A DNA stretch of 64,000 nucleotides, taken from contig OX442323.1 of assembly GCA_949358305.1 (NCBI GenBank), positions 8,742,001 through 8,806,000 of the forward strand, written 5' to 3'. Each line of letters starts with the position of its first letter. Within the stretch, counting starts at the first letter, position 1. Of the stretch, positions 1 to 9,635 are shown one piece after another. The DNA comes from Strigamia acuminata (Eukaryota; Arthropoda; Chilopoda; Geophilomorpha; Linotaeniidae). The translations under genes were made by a program, and so were the position numbers. Under the pieces are notes generated by a model. It saw only the letters and a program-made list of their open reading frames with translations. It was not told the DNA's origin and searched no databases.

Positions 1-2
1 TG

Positions 3-515
3 GCAAAATCGGCAACCACAACGCTGGAGGATTTAGAGGTCTCTTCTGTGGGACAACCCAAAACCAAACCCAAACAGAAGTCAGACATTGAACTTTTGAG
101 CGAGAAATTGGATATGCTGATAGCGAGCTTGAATAAGCAGACAGGTGCCCCTCAGTCTAGTGGTTCTTATCATGTGGGTGACACATTCCAGAGCAAGAAC
201 ACCACAAATTCAGACGACATAGTTTGTTATCGGTGTGGGCATTTAGGCCATTACGCTGGCTCATGTCAGATACCACAGGCTGAGTGGTATTGCAATGCGT
301 GCAAGCAGCGGGGACACATATTTAAACAGTGTGATAGAGTAAACCAGACAAATAGAGATAATACCGGGGGTAATTCCAATAGGAGTAAGAGTCAGAATTT
401 CAAAAAAGGATGGGATAACCGACAGAACGGTAAAAACAAAAATGACCGTAATGTGGGGGCGCCCAAGTCTACTGGCCAATCGTCCCAAAAAGAACCAGAG
501 AATCAAAAAAACTAA
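3..515 (+). CDS. gag: gag C-terminal part, two CCHC zinc knuckles (partial)
   Basis: The frame is open to the left edge of the window, so the start is not visible; the first in-frame GTG at 48 is only an internal codon. Two retroviral-type zinc knuckles (C-x2-C-x4-H-x4-C) lie at about nt 225-332; in this family they bind and package element RNA. A basic, Asn/Lys/Gln-rich tail follows and ends in TAA at 513-515. Pol continues in the -1 frame, so gag and gag-pol probably come from the same RNA by frameshifting. Confidence 0.9.
   Translation, partial: AKSATTTLEDLEVSSVGQPKTKPKQKSDIELLSEKLDMLIASLNKQTGAPQSSGSYHVGDTFQSKNTTNSDDIVCYRCGHLGHYAGSCQIPQAEWYCNACKQRGHIFKQCDRVNQTNRDNTGGNSNRSKSQNFKKGWDNRQNGKNKNDRNVGAPKSTGQSSQKEPENQKN
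506..512 (+). promoter_or_regulatory. Canonical -1 ribosomal frameshift heptamer at the gag stop
   Basis: The heptamer A AAA AAC lies in the correct gag phase (506 | 507-509 | 510-512) directly before the TAA at 513. A one-base slip back puts the ribosome in the pol frame, which is open from here. This fits the X XXY YYZ consensus for -1 frameshifting exactly. I did not work out a downstream pseudoknot. Confidence 0.8.
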
Positions 516-3500
516 CTGGGCAATCAGGTACCAGACCAGATCCTGAGGAGCCCGTGATTAGTGTTAATAAAGGTCAGGTGTTAGTTCACACAGAAGAGCT
601 GAAATCGGAGTCAACAGCTCAAAAGGATTGGGATGATCCCTATTTAGCCATTGATGAGTTTGACGAAGTAGCTAGGGCATTTGGAATGGACAACTTAGAG
701 AAGGACTTGAATGCACAAGGAATGTCAGACTTCGATATTGTCAGATCAAATTTAAATGACCTACAATGGTCGGAGAAAGCATTCCCAATTGTATCCCTGT
801 CAAAACAGACAGATGTCGACCGAGTCGGCATCCGAACTACCGTAGCTACAGAAATAAAGAAAGTTCAAGATAGTTATGACTTTAAGGAAGTAAATAATGA
901 TAATAAAGATGTTAATGCCACCAATAATGATAATGATAATGACAGTGGCTTAAATAAAGTTGATAAAGACCGTTGTGACATTGAGGATAAGGTTAAGAAT
1001 AAGGTTAAAGTTAAGGATAAGGTTAAGGATAAGGTTATGGTTAAGGATAAAGTTAAGTCCAACAGTGAAGGGAAATTGGTATCAAGAAATACGCCAAGAT
1101 CTCAGACAGTTTTAGCATTAGAAGGGATAGTCAAGGCTCCTACTAGAAAACCGACTAGACTTTATTGGGTTGCAGTAAAAATTGGAGGAGTGGAAACTAA
1201 ACTTCTCTTGGATACGGGTGCGTCAACAAGCCTGATTCATATCCATTTATGGAATAAACTCATGGAGCATGACATAAGTTATAGAGAAAGCCCCATCGAC
1301 TGTGATATTGTTGGTATTACGGGAGCCTCCATGCCATTAATTAAAATGGTAGAAATTGAGCTACAGGTGGGCAAGTGTCGAAGGGCTGTGTGGATGAACC
1401 TGTACGGGGATGTAAATAATCCGGACAATCTGCACAGTATTTTGGGCTTGGATGTGCAACAAGAACTGGGTACGCGCATCTGCACCAAGACCCATAAGGT
1501 ATGGTTTGACGAGAATATGGAGGACACTGTGGCTCTGACCGTTTTTGGTGGCGTGTCTCAGCAAGAGCTCCAAGTTGCGCAACCGCAAGGTCTGATCCAT
1601 AGCTGTAAAGTTTTTAGAGAAGCCTTGGATAATGAATATCTAAGAGGGGAGGGATTGCCATGGGCCTCTCTACCCCCAGAAATAGGAATTAGGATTAAGG
1701 ACTGGTGGGAGGACAGCGAAGGGGGTGTGAAGCTCTTTGACTATTTTGAAACAATAGAGTCTGTCCTGCTCAATCAACCATTTAAGGATAATGAAGGCTA
1801 TGCGATTATGTCAGCAGCATGCGAATCTGACATATCTATGGACGATTTTGATGTAAAGCACCTAGAGGGTGAGATTAAAGACCAAATGACAGATTTGATT
1901 ACAGAATTTAAAGACATTTTTGCTAAGGACATATTCGGGTTGGGATGTACGGACAAAATCGAGCATAAGATTTATCTAACTGACGATATTCCAGTCAGCA
2001 GACGTCCATACAGACTTCCGGAAGCCCATACGAATACACTTAAGGAATTAATTAGCAAACTTAAGGCTGCAGGGATTATAGAAGAATGCAATTCAGCTTA
2101 TGCTGCTCCCTGCATGCTAATTATGAGAGAGGGAAAACCTCCGAGACTAGTCATTGACTATAGAGGTTTAAACATGAAGGTGGTAGCCGACGCTTACCCG
2201 CTTCCCCTTATTGAAGAACTTTTAGCAAAATTGGGAGAAGGTGTAGTCTTTTCGTCCATGGATTTGTCAAACGGTTTTTGGCAGGTTCCAGTGGCAATAG
2301 AAGACCGTGATAAAACGGCATTTATCACGGCCTTTGGTACCTTTAGGTGGACCAGAGTGCCAATGGGACTCAAGACAAGTCCAGCGATTTTTCAGCGTCT
2401 TTTAAGTAAAACCCTAGAACCCATCGACGAAAGCGATGTCTTTATCGATGACGTCCTTGGATGGACCAAAATTTTTAGCAATCACCCACAATTATTGCGA
2501 AGAATCTTTGAGAAGTTCAGGGAGGCCAAGTTAAAGCTAAAACCCAGCAAATGCAACTTTGCAGTGCTGGAGGTACAATACTTGGGCCATGTAATCAGGA
2601 AGGGAACTATCCAACCCATTAAGTCGAAAGTAGAGGCACTGGAACAGTGCAGGCCACCTAAGTCCGTGAGTGAGGTGAGGTCGTATCTTGGTATGACAGG
2701 ATATTACAGGAGGTTTATTAGAGACTTCTCTACTATAGCTGCACCGCTCACAGACCTACTCAAGAAAGACATTAAGTTCAGTTGGGAGGAAAGCCAACAG
2801 GTGGCGTTTGATAAGTTAAAGGTTCAACTGGCAGCTCACCCAATTCTGGTTCTCCCGAATTGGAAGGAGCACTTCTATCTAGAGACGGACGCATCCACAG
2901 TCGGCTTAGGGGCAATATTGCAGCAAAAGATTGATGATAAACTGCATCCGCTAGCATATGCCAGCCGACGGTTAAATGCCGCTGAACGCGCTTACCCCGC
3001 AATTCACTTAGAGGCATTAGGATGTGTCTATGCAGTTGAACACTTTAAATATTATCTGTTAGGTAGGAAGTTCACCCTAATAACGGATCATGCACCCCTA
3101 ACATTCCTCATGCAAAACTCCCACTCCAAAGCCCAGTTCACGAGATGGAGCTTCAAAATGCAAGAATTTGAGTATGATATAATATACAAACCGGGGCCTC
3201 TGAATAAGGCGGACGCCCTATCTAGATTATTTCCAGAAGTCTCCATTAACACAATAAACTCGAGTACAATGGAACTTGTGGATTGGACCCCGGACAGAAT
3301 TATTCAAGCCCAGAAGGCAGATCCAAAACTGGCAAAAATATTAAAGATTGTGTGCGAAGGTGCGATTTCAGCCAGCAATAAAGTCAAGGAATGGGATCAT
3401 TATTACATAGGGGATTGGGAACTATTATTTAAGTCAAGTTTTAAAAAGGATATTGTCTCTTCAGCGTTAGTTGTGCCAGAGACAATGGTTCCAGCCATTT

Positions 3501-4849
3501 TAAGAGAAATTCACGATAAAAGGGGCCATTTTGGAATCGAAAAGTTATACTCGACCGCAATCCGACAATATTTCTGGCAGGGGATGTACAGAGACATCAC
3601 CAATCATGTTAGTGCATGCAGCCAGTGCAATGCACGGAAAAATCCAGTGGGGAGAGCTCCATTACAACTGTTCAAGCCAGTTGGAGTTCCCATGGAGAGA
3701 ATGGCTTGCGATGTCTTGGGACCCTTGAAGGAGACACCGAGGGGTAACAAATTCATAGTGGTCTGTATAGACTACTTCAGTAAGTGGCCTGAGGCAGCTC
3801 CCTTGAAAGTCCAAAACTCAAGGACTATTATAACTGCCCTCCAGGGTATGTTAGTTTCAAGATACGGGCCAATGAAGACACTGCTTACAGACCAGGGAAA
3901 GCCATTCACGTCTAAAGAGTTTAATGACTGGTGTAAGAGTCTAGGTATTAGACATGTTACCACGACGGCTTACCACCCACAATGCAACGGCCTCGTGGAA
4001 CGATTTAATGCCACTCTTGCAGCAACATTATCTCACATGTTGACTGATGGTCAGGAGGACTGGGATCTGCATTTGGAATACACCTTGATGGCTTACAGGA
4101 TGGCAATCCATAAGATTACGAATCAGACCCCAGTCTTTTTGTTTACGGGTCGGGATCCTTTTGGGTATTTGGAAATGTTAAAGGAGAACACAACTCAAGA
4201 AACTGCTTTTGTGCAGCATAGGAGTGAGCACTTGAAGGAAGCGTTTGCCAGGGTTAAATTTGCTCTGACCCAACAGGCAGAAAGGCAGCGAACTAAGAGC
4301 CTAGAGACAGCCAGAGATAAAGAAATAAAAGTTGGTGATCTGGTATATCTTAAGCAGATAAGAGTACCAGTTGGGGATAATAAAAAGCTGGCTCAAACCA
4401 ATACAGGGCCGTATAAAGTCACGGCAAGAGCAAATGAGGTAAATTATGAGATCAGACTCATAAGTGACCCATCAAAATTTCAAACAGTCCATGTTGACAG
4501 ACTCAAGAAAATAATGGAGCCAAAAATTTATGTCACTATGGATTTTGAGGAAGAGGAAACTGATGCTTACAATGGGCCAGAATCCATAGTTAGTGATGAA
4601 GAATCAGAAATTTTAGATGATGGGGAATCAGAATTAGTGGGTAATCAAATTGTACCAGGCAATGAGATTGCACCAGGCAATGCAATGGCACCAGAGGTTG
4701 AGCCAATTGAAAATGCAGATAGTACTCCAATTGGACAACGTCCAAGGCGAAACTTACATCCACCCAGGCGTTACGATGACTATTTAATGTCAATCGCAAG
4801 AAAGGGTCTGTTCAAAAGAAATGCGAACAGAAGAAAAAGTCGAAAATAA
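512..4849 (+). CDS. pol: pol polyprotein: protease, reverse transcriptase, RNase H, integrase
   Basis: The frame is open from the frameshift site to TAA at 4847-4849. Domains in order: a Lys/Asp-rich linker; a retropepsin active site with D-T-G at nt 1211-1219; a reverse transcriptase whose catalytic box reads F-I-D-D (nt 2441-2452) instead of the usual Y-x-D-D; an RNase H start with T-D-A-S near 2885; an integrase HHCC zinc finger at about 3511-3640; the DDE catalytic core with Asp near 3707, Asp near 3886 and Glu near 3998; a G-P-Y motif near 4403; and an acidic tail. No frame break or nonsense codon is visible. The product copies and integrates the element. No chromodomain is obvious. Confidence 0.93.
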   Translation, partial: LTGQSGTRPDPEEPVISVNKGQVLVHTEELKSESTAQKDWDDPYLAIDEFDEVARAFGMDNLEKDLNAQGMSDFDIVRSNLNDLQWSEKAFPIVSLSKQTDVDRVGIRTTVATEIKKVQDSYDFKEVNNDNKDVNATNNDNDNDSGLNKVDKDRCDIEDKVKNKVKVKDKVKDKVMVKDKVKSNSEGKLVSRNTPRSQTVLALEGIVKAPTRKPTRLYWVAVKIGGVETKLLLDTGASTSLIHIHLWNKLMEHDISYRESPIDCDIVGITGASMPLIKMVEIELQVGKCRRAVWMNLYGDVNNPDNLHSILGLDVQQELGTRICTKTHKVWFDENMEDTVALTVFGGVSQQELQVAQPQGLIHSCKVFREALDNEYLRGEGLPWASLPPEIGIRIKDWWEDSEGGVKLFDYFETIESVLLNQPFKDNEGYAIMSAACESDISMDDFDVKHLEGEIKDQMTDLITEFKDIFAKDIFGLGCTDKIEHKIYLTDDIPVSRRPYRLPEAHTNTLKELISKLKAAGIIEECNSAYAAPCMLIMREGKPPRLVIDYRGLNMKVVADAYPLPLIEELLAKLGEGVVFSSMDLSNGFWQVPVAIEDRDKTAFITAFGTFRWTRVPMGLKTSPAIFQRLLSKTLEPIDESDVFIDDVLGWTKIFSNHPQLLRRIFEKFREAKLKLKPSKCNFAVLEVQYLGHVIRKGTIQPIKSKVEALEQCRPPKSVSEVRSYLGMTGYYRRFIRDFSTIAAPLTDLLKKDIKFSWEESQQVAFDKLKVQLAAHPILVLPNWKEHFYLETDASTVGLGAILQQKIDDKLHPLAYASRRLNAAERAYPAIHLEALGCVYAVEHFKYYLLGRKFTLITDHAPLTFLMQNSHSKAQFTRWSFKMQEFEYDIIYKPGPLNKADALSRLFPEVSINTINSSTMELVDWTPDRIIQAQKADPKLAKILKIVCEGAISASNKVKEWDHYYIGDWELLFKSSFKKDIVSSALVVPETMVPAILREIHDKRGHFGIEKLYSTAIRQYFWQGMYRDITNHVSACSQCNARKNPVGRAPLQLFKPVGVPMERMACDVLGPLKETPRGNKFIVVCIDYFSKWPEAAPLKVQNSRTIITALQGMLVSRYGPMKTLLTDQGKPFTSKEFNDWCKSLGIRHVTTTAYHPQCNGLVERFNATLAATLSHMLTDGQEDWDLHLEYTLMAYRMAIHKITNQTPVFLFTGRDPFGYLEMLKENTTQETAFVQHRSEHLKEAFARVKFALTQQAERQRTKSLETARDKEIKVGDLVYLKQIRVPVGDNKKLAQTNTGPYKVTARANEVNYEIRLISDPSKFQTVHVDRLKKIMEPKIYVTMDFEEEETDAYNGPESIVSDEESEILDDGESELVGNQIVPGNEIAPGNAMAPEVEPIENADSTPIGQRPRRNLHPPRRYDDYLMSIARKGLFKRNANRRKSRK

Positions 4850-5421
4850 TGAGTCGAAGAAATTGTTGTTCAAGCCCCAGTTCGGGCAATTTTTTTTGTG
4901 TCAAGTTCAAGTTCTTTTTGTTTTGGTTTTTGTGTTTATTTGTCAAGTGATTGAGAATATTTTTTTTGGTAACTGTTTTTTTTTTTTTTTGGGTATTCAT
5001 TGGTCAAGGATTATTTTTGTTAAGTGTTTTGATTTTTTTTGAGTTTTGTTCGGTTATTATGAGAGTTGGCTTAAAGTGATATGGCATTGGCAAAGTGTAG
5101 AAAAACAATTGATGACAAAACATTACACAACGCAATGTAGAATGAAGAGAGAAAGAAGAAAAGGACGATCACAAACATTAATTGTTTTTTATGTGTTTTA
5201 TTCAAGTGTTTTTCATGTGTTTTTGTTTTAGTGTTTCTTTTTATGTGTTTTATTTGAGTATTTTTCTTGTGTTTCAGTTTAGTGTTTCTTTTATGCATTT
5301 TATTTTAGTGTTTTTCATGTGTTTTAATTATGCTTAACTTTAAGCTTTCACATTGAAGGCATGGTTTGGTTATTGGCAATTGGAATAGGCTCTATGGTTA
5401 TAGGTGAGAATTACATTATGG

Positions 5422-5441
5422 GTTGTTCGAGGACGAACAAC
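5422..5441 (+). other. Perfect 8-bp hairpin before the polypurine tract
   Basis: An 8-nt stem (GTTGTTCG with CGAACAAC) closes a 4-nt AGGA loop, ending 6 bp before the polypurine tract. Its role, if any, is unknown. Confidence 0.6.
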
Positions 5442-5447
5442 AGAACT

Positions 5448-5460
5448 AAGAGGGGAGGGA
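5448..5460 (+). other. Polypurine tract (plus-strand primer site)
   Basis: A 13-nt all-purine run (aagaggggaggga) sits directly before the LTR start, as expected for the RNase H-resistant primer of plus-strand synthesis. Confidence 0.8.
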
Positions 5461-6150
5461 TTTGTGGCAATAATAAAAGCCCCAGAAACTTCAAAACCCC
5501 CAAATTTCAAGAAACTTTAAAAATCAGTTCACATATTGGCCACTACAGTCATTGGCACTTGGCCTCAGGGAGCCAAGTTGCCAATTGGTCCAGTCCATGA
5601 TTGGCCAAGGAAGATAATCCAGACCGGATTATAAAAGTGGGCCTCAACAAAAGAACCTCGCTCGAGCAGATTCCTTCAAGCCAAGCAGCCACGTCGATCG
5701 CATCGTTAAATTCACCACGCGGTCAAGAGAACCAAGGAGAAGACTGACGATTCGACGCCAGTACGTGTCCGTTCAAGTATCATGGTCCGTTCGAGCATTT
5801 AGAAGAGGATCCGACAGTTTGTGAACGTTTGTGCGACGTCTGTGCGATGCGAACCGCCCAATCGGCCAACGACCACGCGGACTCCTTTTGTGCGACGTTC
5901 GTGCGACGCGAACCGTCCAATCAACCAATGGCCACGCGGAACATCATTCAAGCTGTGGAATCCAGAATGAAGAACCAGAATCATCCATGTGAGTCCGTTC
6001 CTTTTGCCAATTCAAAGCCATTTTTAGAGTTAGAAGAAATCGATTAAGCCTTTTTTTTTTACTTTTCTTTATTACTGTAAATAAATTGTTATACTTTTTA
6101 AAACAATGGTATATCTTCTCTCGAGTCTCTCACATGCCTAGGACTATTCT
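5461..6150 (+). repeat. 3' LTR of the Ty3/gypsy element
   Basis: Begins around TGTGGCA just after the polypurine tract. It holds a TATA box (TATAAAAG, 5630-5637) and an AATAAA signal (6080-6085). The right edge is approximate: the last 20 bases (about 6127-6147) recur at the end of a related LTR near 34960, which argues that they belong to the LTR. No 5' LTR is in the window for comparison. Confidence 0.8.
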
Positions 6151-6694
6151 AATGACGGTGAATTCATCGCCACAGTACCCTCCTGGACAAACTAAACTGC
6201 TGATTCCTTTGGCACCTTTAAGGTAATCAGGCTCGTCTGGATAGCAATCTAAACACAGGCTCGATACAACCACGAACACAATAAACCTACCAGGACACGG
6301 CACATGAACGTTTTTGTTAACAGTAGGTAGGTAGGTGGTAGGTTTATTGTGTTCGTGATACAACGATGTCAAACTGCTGGAATGGTTCTGGGTGCGTAGG
6401 ATTTCCTGCAAGAATGTCGCAACCAACCACTCGTTTGAAGCATTTCTTCACTCTGTTTTCCAGATACGCAATGTCCCTACAGAAAAATAATTGATTTTAT
6501 ATTTAAGTTTGCGTATTTATTTTGTATTTATATTTCAATCCAATTTTTTTTATAGCTTTATACCTTCCCGAAAGAGACGATGATAAAACTCTTCGATAAA
6601 CCAGTTGTATTCGAAATCCACATCGACTACGTAATGCTTAGCGTAAGAGTGACTCTGGAAATCTTTTTCGTACAACTTTTTTTATGTCTGCCAT
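6146..6694 (-). pseudogene. Broken copy of the neighbouring NNMT-like methyltransferase
   Basis: The reverse strand matches the first and last exons of the intact gene at 6958-7834. The first-exon copy (6564-6694) starts with ATG at 6694 but has one extra A in a run near codon 6, which breaks the frame; past that point the same residues continue (K-D-F, then W-F-I-E-E-F-Y-H-R-L-F). The last-exon copy (about 6146-6476) keeps the C-L-D-C-Y and G-A-K-G-I-S-S-L-V stretches but carries an 86-bp insertion. The middle exon with the SAM-binding motif is missing: only about 90 bp lie between the two parts. It cannot encode a working enzyme. Confidence 0.85.
6271..6356. mobile_element. 86-bp MITE with 8-bp target duplication
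   Basis: Inverted termini of about 21 bp (ACGAACACAATAAACC at the left, its reverse complement at the right) bound the insert. GATACAAC is repeated on both sides (6263-6270 and 6357-6364). An 8-bp target duplication is typical of hAT-superfamily transposition. It lies inside the methyltransferase pseudogene. Confidence 0.75.
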
Positions 6695-6957
6695 GCTAGA
6701 AAATGCAGGGCAAAAGAATGAAAGTTGGTTCGAATAGATGTAATCAATTGCACAATTTTGAACTTTTTATCTTCAGGATAGTCTTCTTTCGCACGAAAAA
6801 CAGGAGCGACGACAATTCAATAATTCGGATAAATAAAACACCGGTGTGTAAGTTTATTCTGTAGCCTACAAGATAAGATGACACTATTTACCTTTAACCT
6901 AAAATAATATTCTGAAAAGTCAATTTTAAAATTGTGCTCATTTTATTGCATCAATTT

Positions 6958-7834
6958 TTATTGAGGTTTGACAGCATAAATCGTAAAAAACCCTTTGCAA
7001 TCAGCATCAGGTACTGGCTCTTTAAGATAATAAGCACAAACTTCGCAAACTTTCAATCCAGCTTCAGTAAGAGCTCTCTTAGCCGTTTCCGGGTCAGCAT
7101 TTCCACTCGGGAGTAGTTTATCGCCTACTCCGTAATACGTACTACCCAAAGAACTCCCAAATGCGAGGTAGCCTCCCGAACGAACCAAACTGGCGATTCC
7201 TTTGGCGCCTTCAAAGTACTCCGTCTGGTCACTGTAGCAATCCAAACTCAAACTGGCCGTGACGATGTCAAACTGCTGCGGAGGACGAGGATGCAGAGGA
7301 TTATCTGCCAAAAAGTCGCAAAAAATTACTTCTTTTATGTTTTTTTTCACTCTTTCTTCGAGATATCCAATGTCGCTACAAAATTAAAATGAATAATTAC
7401 ACCGACGTAAAAGGACTCTGAATTTATCATCATTTACTCTTTGCCTTCGAGTTGAGCTACGTGTTTAAATTGCGTGGAAAAATCAAAAGCTTCGTGTCCT
7501 TTTTCCAGCCAATTCTGCACGAAATCGCGGTTTGTTTTCAGAAAATCGGCGCAATAGACTTGACACCCGTATCGACTTGCGACGAGAGGAGCTCGCAACG
7601 AGGGGCCGCAACCGACATCTATCAACGTTGTACCTCGCAATTTGTCTGTTTAAAAACGAATACAATTTAATCTAATGTTGTAATGTTTTTATTTCATGCA
7701 CCTTGTTGAAACAGACGATGATAAAAGTCTTCCATAAACCACTGGTATCCACCTTCAAAGCCGTCTTTGACGTAGCGCTCTGCATATTTATCGCTGTCAA
7801 AATCCTTTTCGTAAATTTTCTTAACGTCAGCCAT
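6958..7834 (-). CDS. NNMT/PNMT/TEMT-family SAM-dependent methyltransferase
   Basis: Three exons on the reverse strand, 7702-7834, 7438-7645 and 6958-7375, join in phase to 252 codons plus stop; human NNMT has 264. The start ATG is at 7834. The SAM-binding motif I (D-V-G-C-G-P) is in exon 2. The exon 3 stretch L-D-C-Y, G-A-K-G-I-A-S-L-V, S-G-G-Y, then Y-Y-G-V-G matches the conserved C-terminal half of nicotinamide/phenylethanolamine/thioether methyltransferases. These cytosolic enzymes move a methyl group from SAM to a small amine, pyridine or thioether; which substrate cannot be told from sequence. A decayed duplicate lies just downstream. Confidence 0.87.
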
Positions 7835-8957
7835 CTTTGAAATTTCAGTCTACAAACACTGATAACACATACCAGTGTGATAACATAAAAACTTTGTATC
7901 TTTATTTATTTTATACTCAAAATAAAAGCTCATTTAATTGTTTTTGTGCTTTATTCAATTTGCATTATTATACAAACATCATTTTTTTACAAATAGGGCC
8001 TACGAGGAAACAAATCCTGAGAAATAAAAACGAAATAGACAGCAAACAAAAGAATAATTGGACCATAATTTCGATTTGTGTGTAAATAAAATTGTAGATT
8101 CGGAAGTTGGAGTTCAGTCGAGCTGAAATAAAAAATAAAAAATATATTTGAGATGTTTTGTTTTTAAAATCGTTACATTTTCTCCGATGTAGCGCACAAC
8201 GTTCGTCCAAAGCAAAGAAAAGCAACTAACAGACAAAACTTGGTCGTCGGGGGGTTCATAGGCTAAATCGATGGTCTTTGCGGGCACCCAGAACACACAG
8301 CTTGCCTAGAAAATCAACAAACATAAACCACAAGAACCAAAATGGCGCATTTCAGTCTTGCCATGTAGGTTTTTGGGAATTTAGTTTTAAAGTCTTCAAA
8401 AGCTCACTTCTTTATATCCACAACACTCGTGGCTAGAAAAATTAAACATCAAGTAAATAAAATTTTAAATTTGTGGCCCCAAACTCCACAAAAGCCCCAA
8501 AATTTCTTTATACTCGTGAAAAGACTGCGCTTAGCGGAGGCCACGAAAAATCGAGTCAGACGATGATTAGAGGGGAGTTACGAGCAAAATATTTCATTTA
8601 TATTCTTTTAATTTCTATACACAATTTTGGTCGCAATAAGAATATTATGAATCAAAATGCAGCTGTTGTGCAATTGTTGCAATTGTTTTTTTATTTTTAT
8701 CATCATCAGTACTTGAACACGCGCACTGATGTTTGTGTTTTTGTTATCATCGAACAGAAAATATATTTTTTAATCGCATTTAAAAAATTATTTGGGTTCG
8801 AAAAATTGATTAGGTATTTTTTATTACGACTTATACCCTTTTGTTACTTTTAATTTTCTCAATGGTATCGTTGCTGCTGCATTAAAACTGACGTCATAAC
8901 AACGAAGTTTGTTTGTAGGCCTAGATTGCGTTCTTCTCTTCGTGTTTTTGTGCCTAA
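7835..8957. other. Intergenic, AT-rich
   Basis: No convincing coding sequence. The stretch at 8472-8530 starts TGTGGCCCC and runs through AAAAGCCCC, which resembles the start of the gypsy LTR family at 5461 and 34391; it may be an LTR scrap. The last 70 bp are probably the RPS19BP1 promoter. Confidence 0.5.
8889..8896. promoter_or_regulatory. Consensus CRE (TGACGTCA)
   Basis: A perfect 8-bp CREB/ATF palindrome 62 bp before the RPS19BP1 start codon. The same palindrome occurs upstream of three other genes here (39517, 54769, 61975). Confidence 0.5.
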
Positions 8958-9526
8958 ATGTCTAAATCCGTTTTAAAAAAGTGTTTAAACTTAGAAGAAA
9001 AAATCCACCACGAGGGTAAATATTAATTTTTTTTTCTCTAAAAATCCATATCGTGTTAATAAAATTATTTAATGTTTTCATCTCCAGAAAAAGCCACCAT
9101 CAAATCGGAAAAACACAAAAAACGCAAAAACAAGAACATTAGGAGCTTAACCGACAGTAAAAACACGTGCACGATAAGTTTTACTCCTAAAAAAATATTA
9201 AAAACCTACAATTTATCCTCGCAGAAGGTCTAAAGATACGAAAAATCGATTACATTGAAGAAAACGTCAAACTATTGACCGAAACCAACAGCACTTCGAT
9301 CAAAATAAATAACGTAAACGTCTCAATACGACGCCGAATTCGTCCGAATTAATTACACACAATTCCGAATTTTCAGATTTTCGACTACCATCGAGGACGG
9401 CTTCTAAAAGACCAGCCGAAAATACGACGCACGAGGCAAAAGAAAGACGAAACGAAAGCAACTGTGTTTACAGAAGAAGACTTTATTAAGTTCGAACAAG
9501 AATATTTCGTTAAGGGATCCGCTTAA
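8958..9526 (+). CDS. RPS19BP1: 40S ribosomal protein S19-binding protein 1 / active regulator of SIRT1 (AROS)
   Basis: Four small exons, 8958-9015, 9088-9177, 9225-9313 and 9377-9526, give 128 codons plus stop; human AROS has 136. The first part is Lys-rich (K-H-K-K-R-K-N-K-N). The C-terminal block T-V-F-T-E-E-D-F-x-K-F-x-Q-E-Y-F is nearly the same as the end of human RPS19BP1 and is the basis of the call. The human protein is nucleolar, binds RPS19, takes part in small-subunit biogenesis and modulates SIRT1. Introns are only 47-72 bp. It is convergent with CSN3. Confidence 0.9.
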
Positions 9527-9635
9527 CTTAGAAAGGAATGTTCGAAAATTCGATGTCTCCGTTTTCTTGAAAGAAAAAAATTAAAAAACAAAAAACGAAC
9601 ATTTTTTTTTATTTTCTGCCGATTGAAAACGGAGT

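Larger units (their letters stand above)
1..6150 (+). mobile_element. Ty3/gypsy-type LTR retrotransposon, 5' part outside the window
   Basis: The order gag zinc knuckles, protease, reverse transcriptase, RNase H, integrase, polypurine tract and LTR is that of Ty3/gypsy elements (integrase after RNase H; Ty1/copia has it before). The 5' LTR, primer binding site and most of gag lie left of the window. The gag end and pol reading frames are open, so this copy is young or recently active. I see no env-like frame between pol and the LTR: 4850-5447 is T-rich with many stops. Confidence 0.93.

Noticed and set aside
4812..5298. Short frames downstream of pol as a possible env or accessory gene
   Set aside because: Low-complexity T-rich sequence, no signal peptide or membrane segment, frames shorter than 80 codons.
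8473..8853. 126-codon forward frame before RPS19BP1
   Set aside because: AT-rich, no ATG with context near its start, Phe/Ile/Leu-rich like translated AT-rich DNA; part looks like an LTR scrap.
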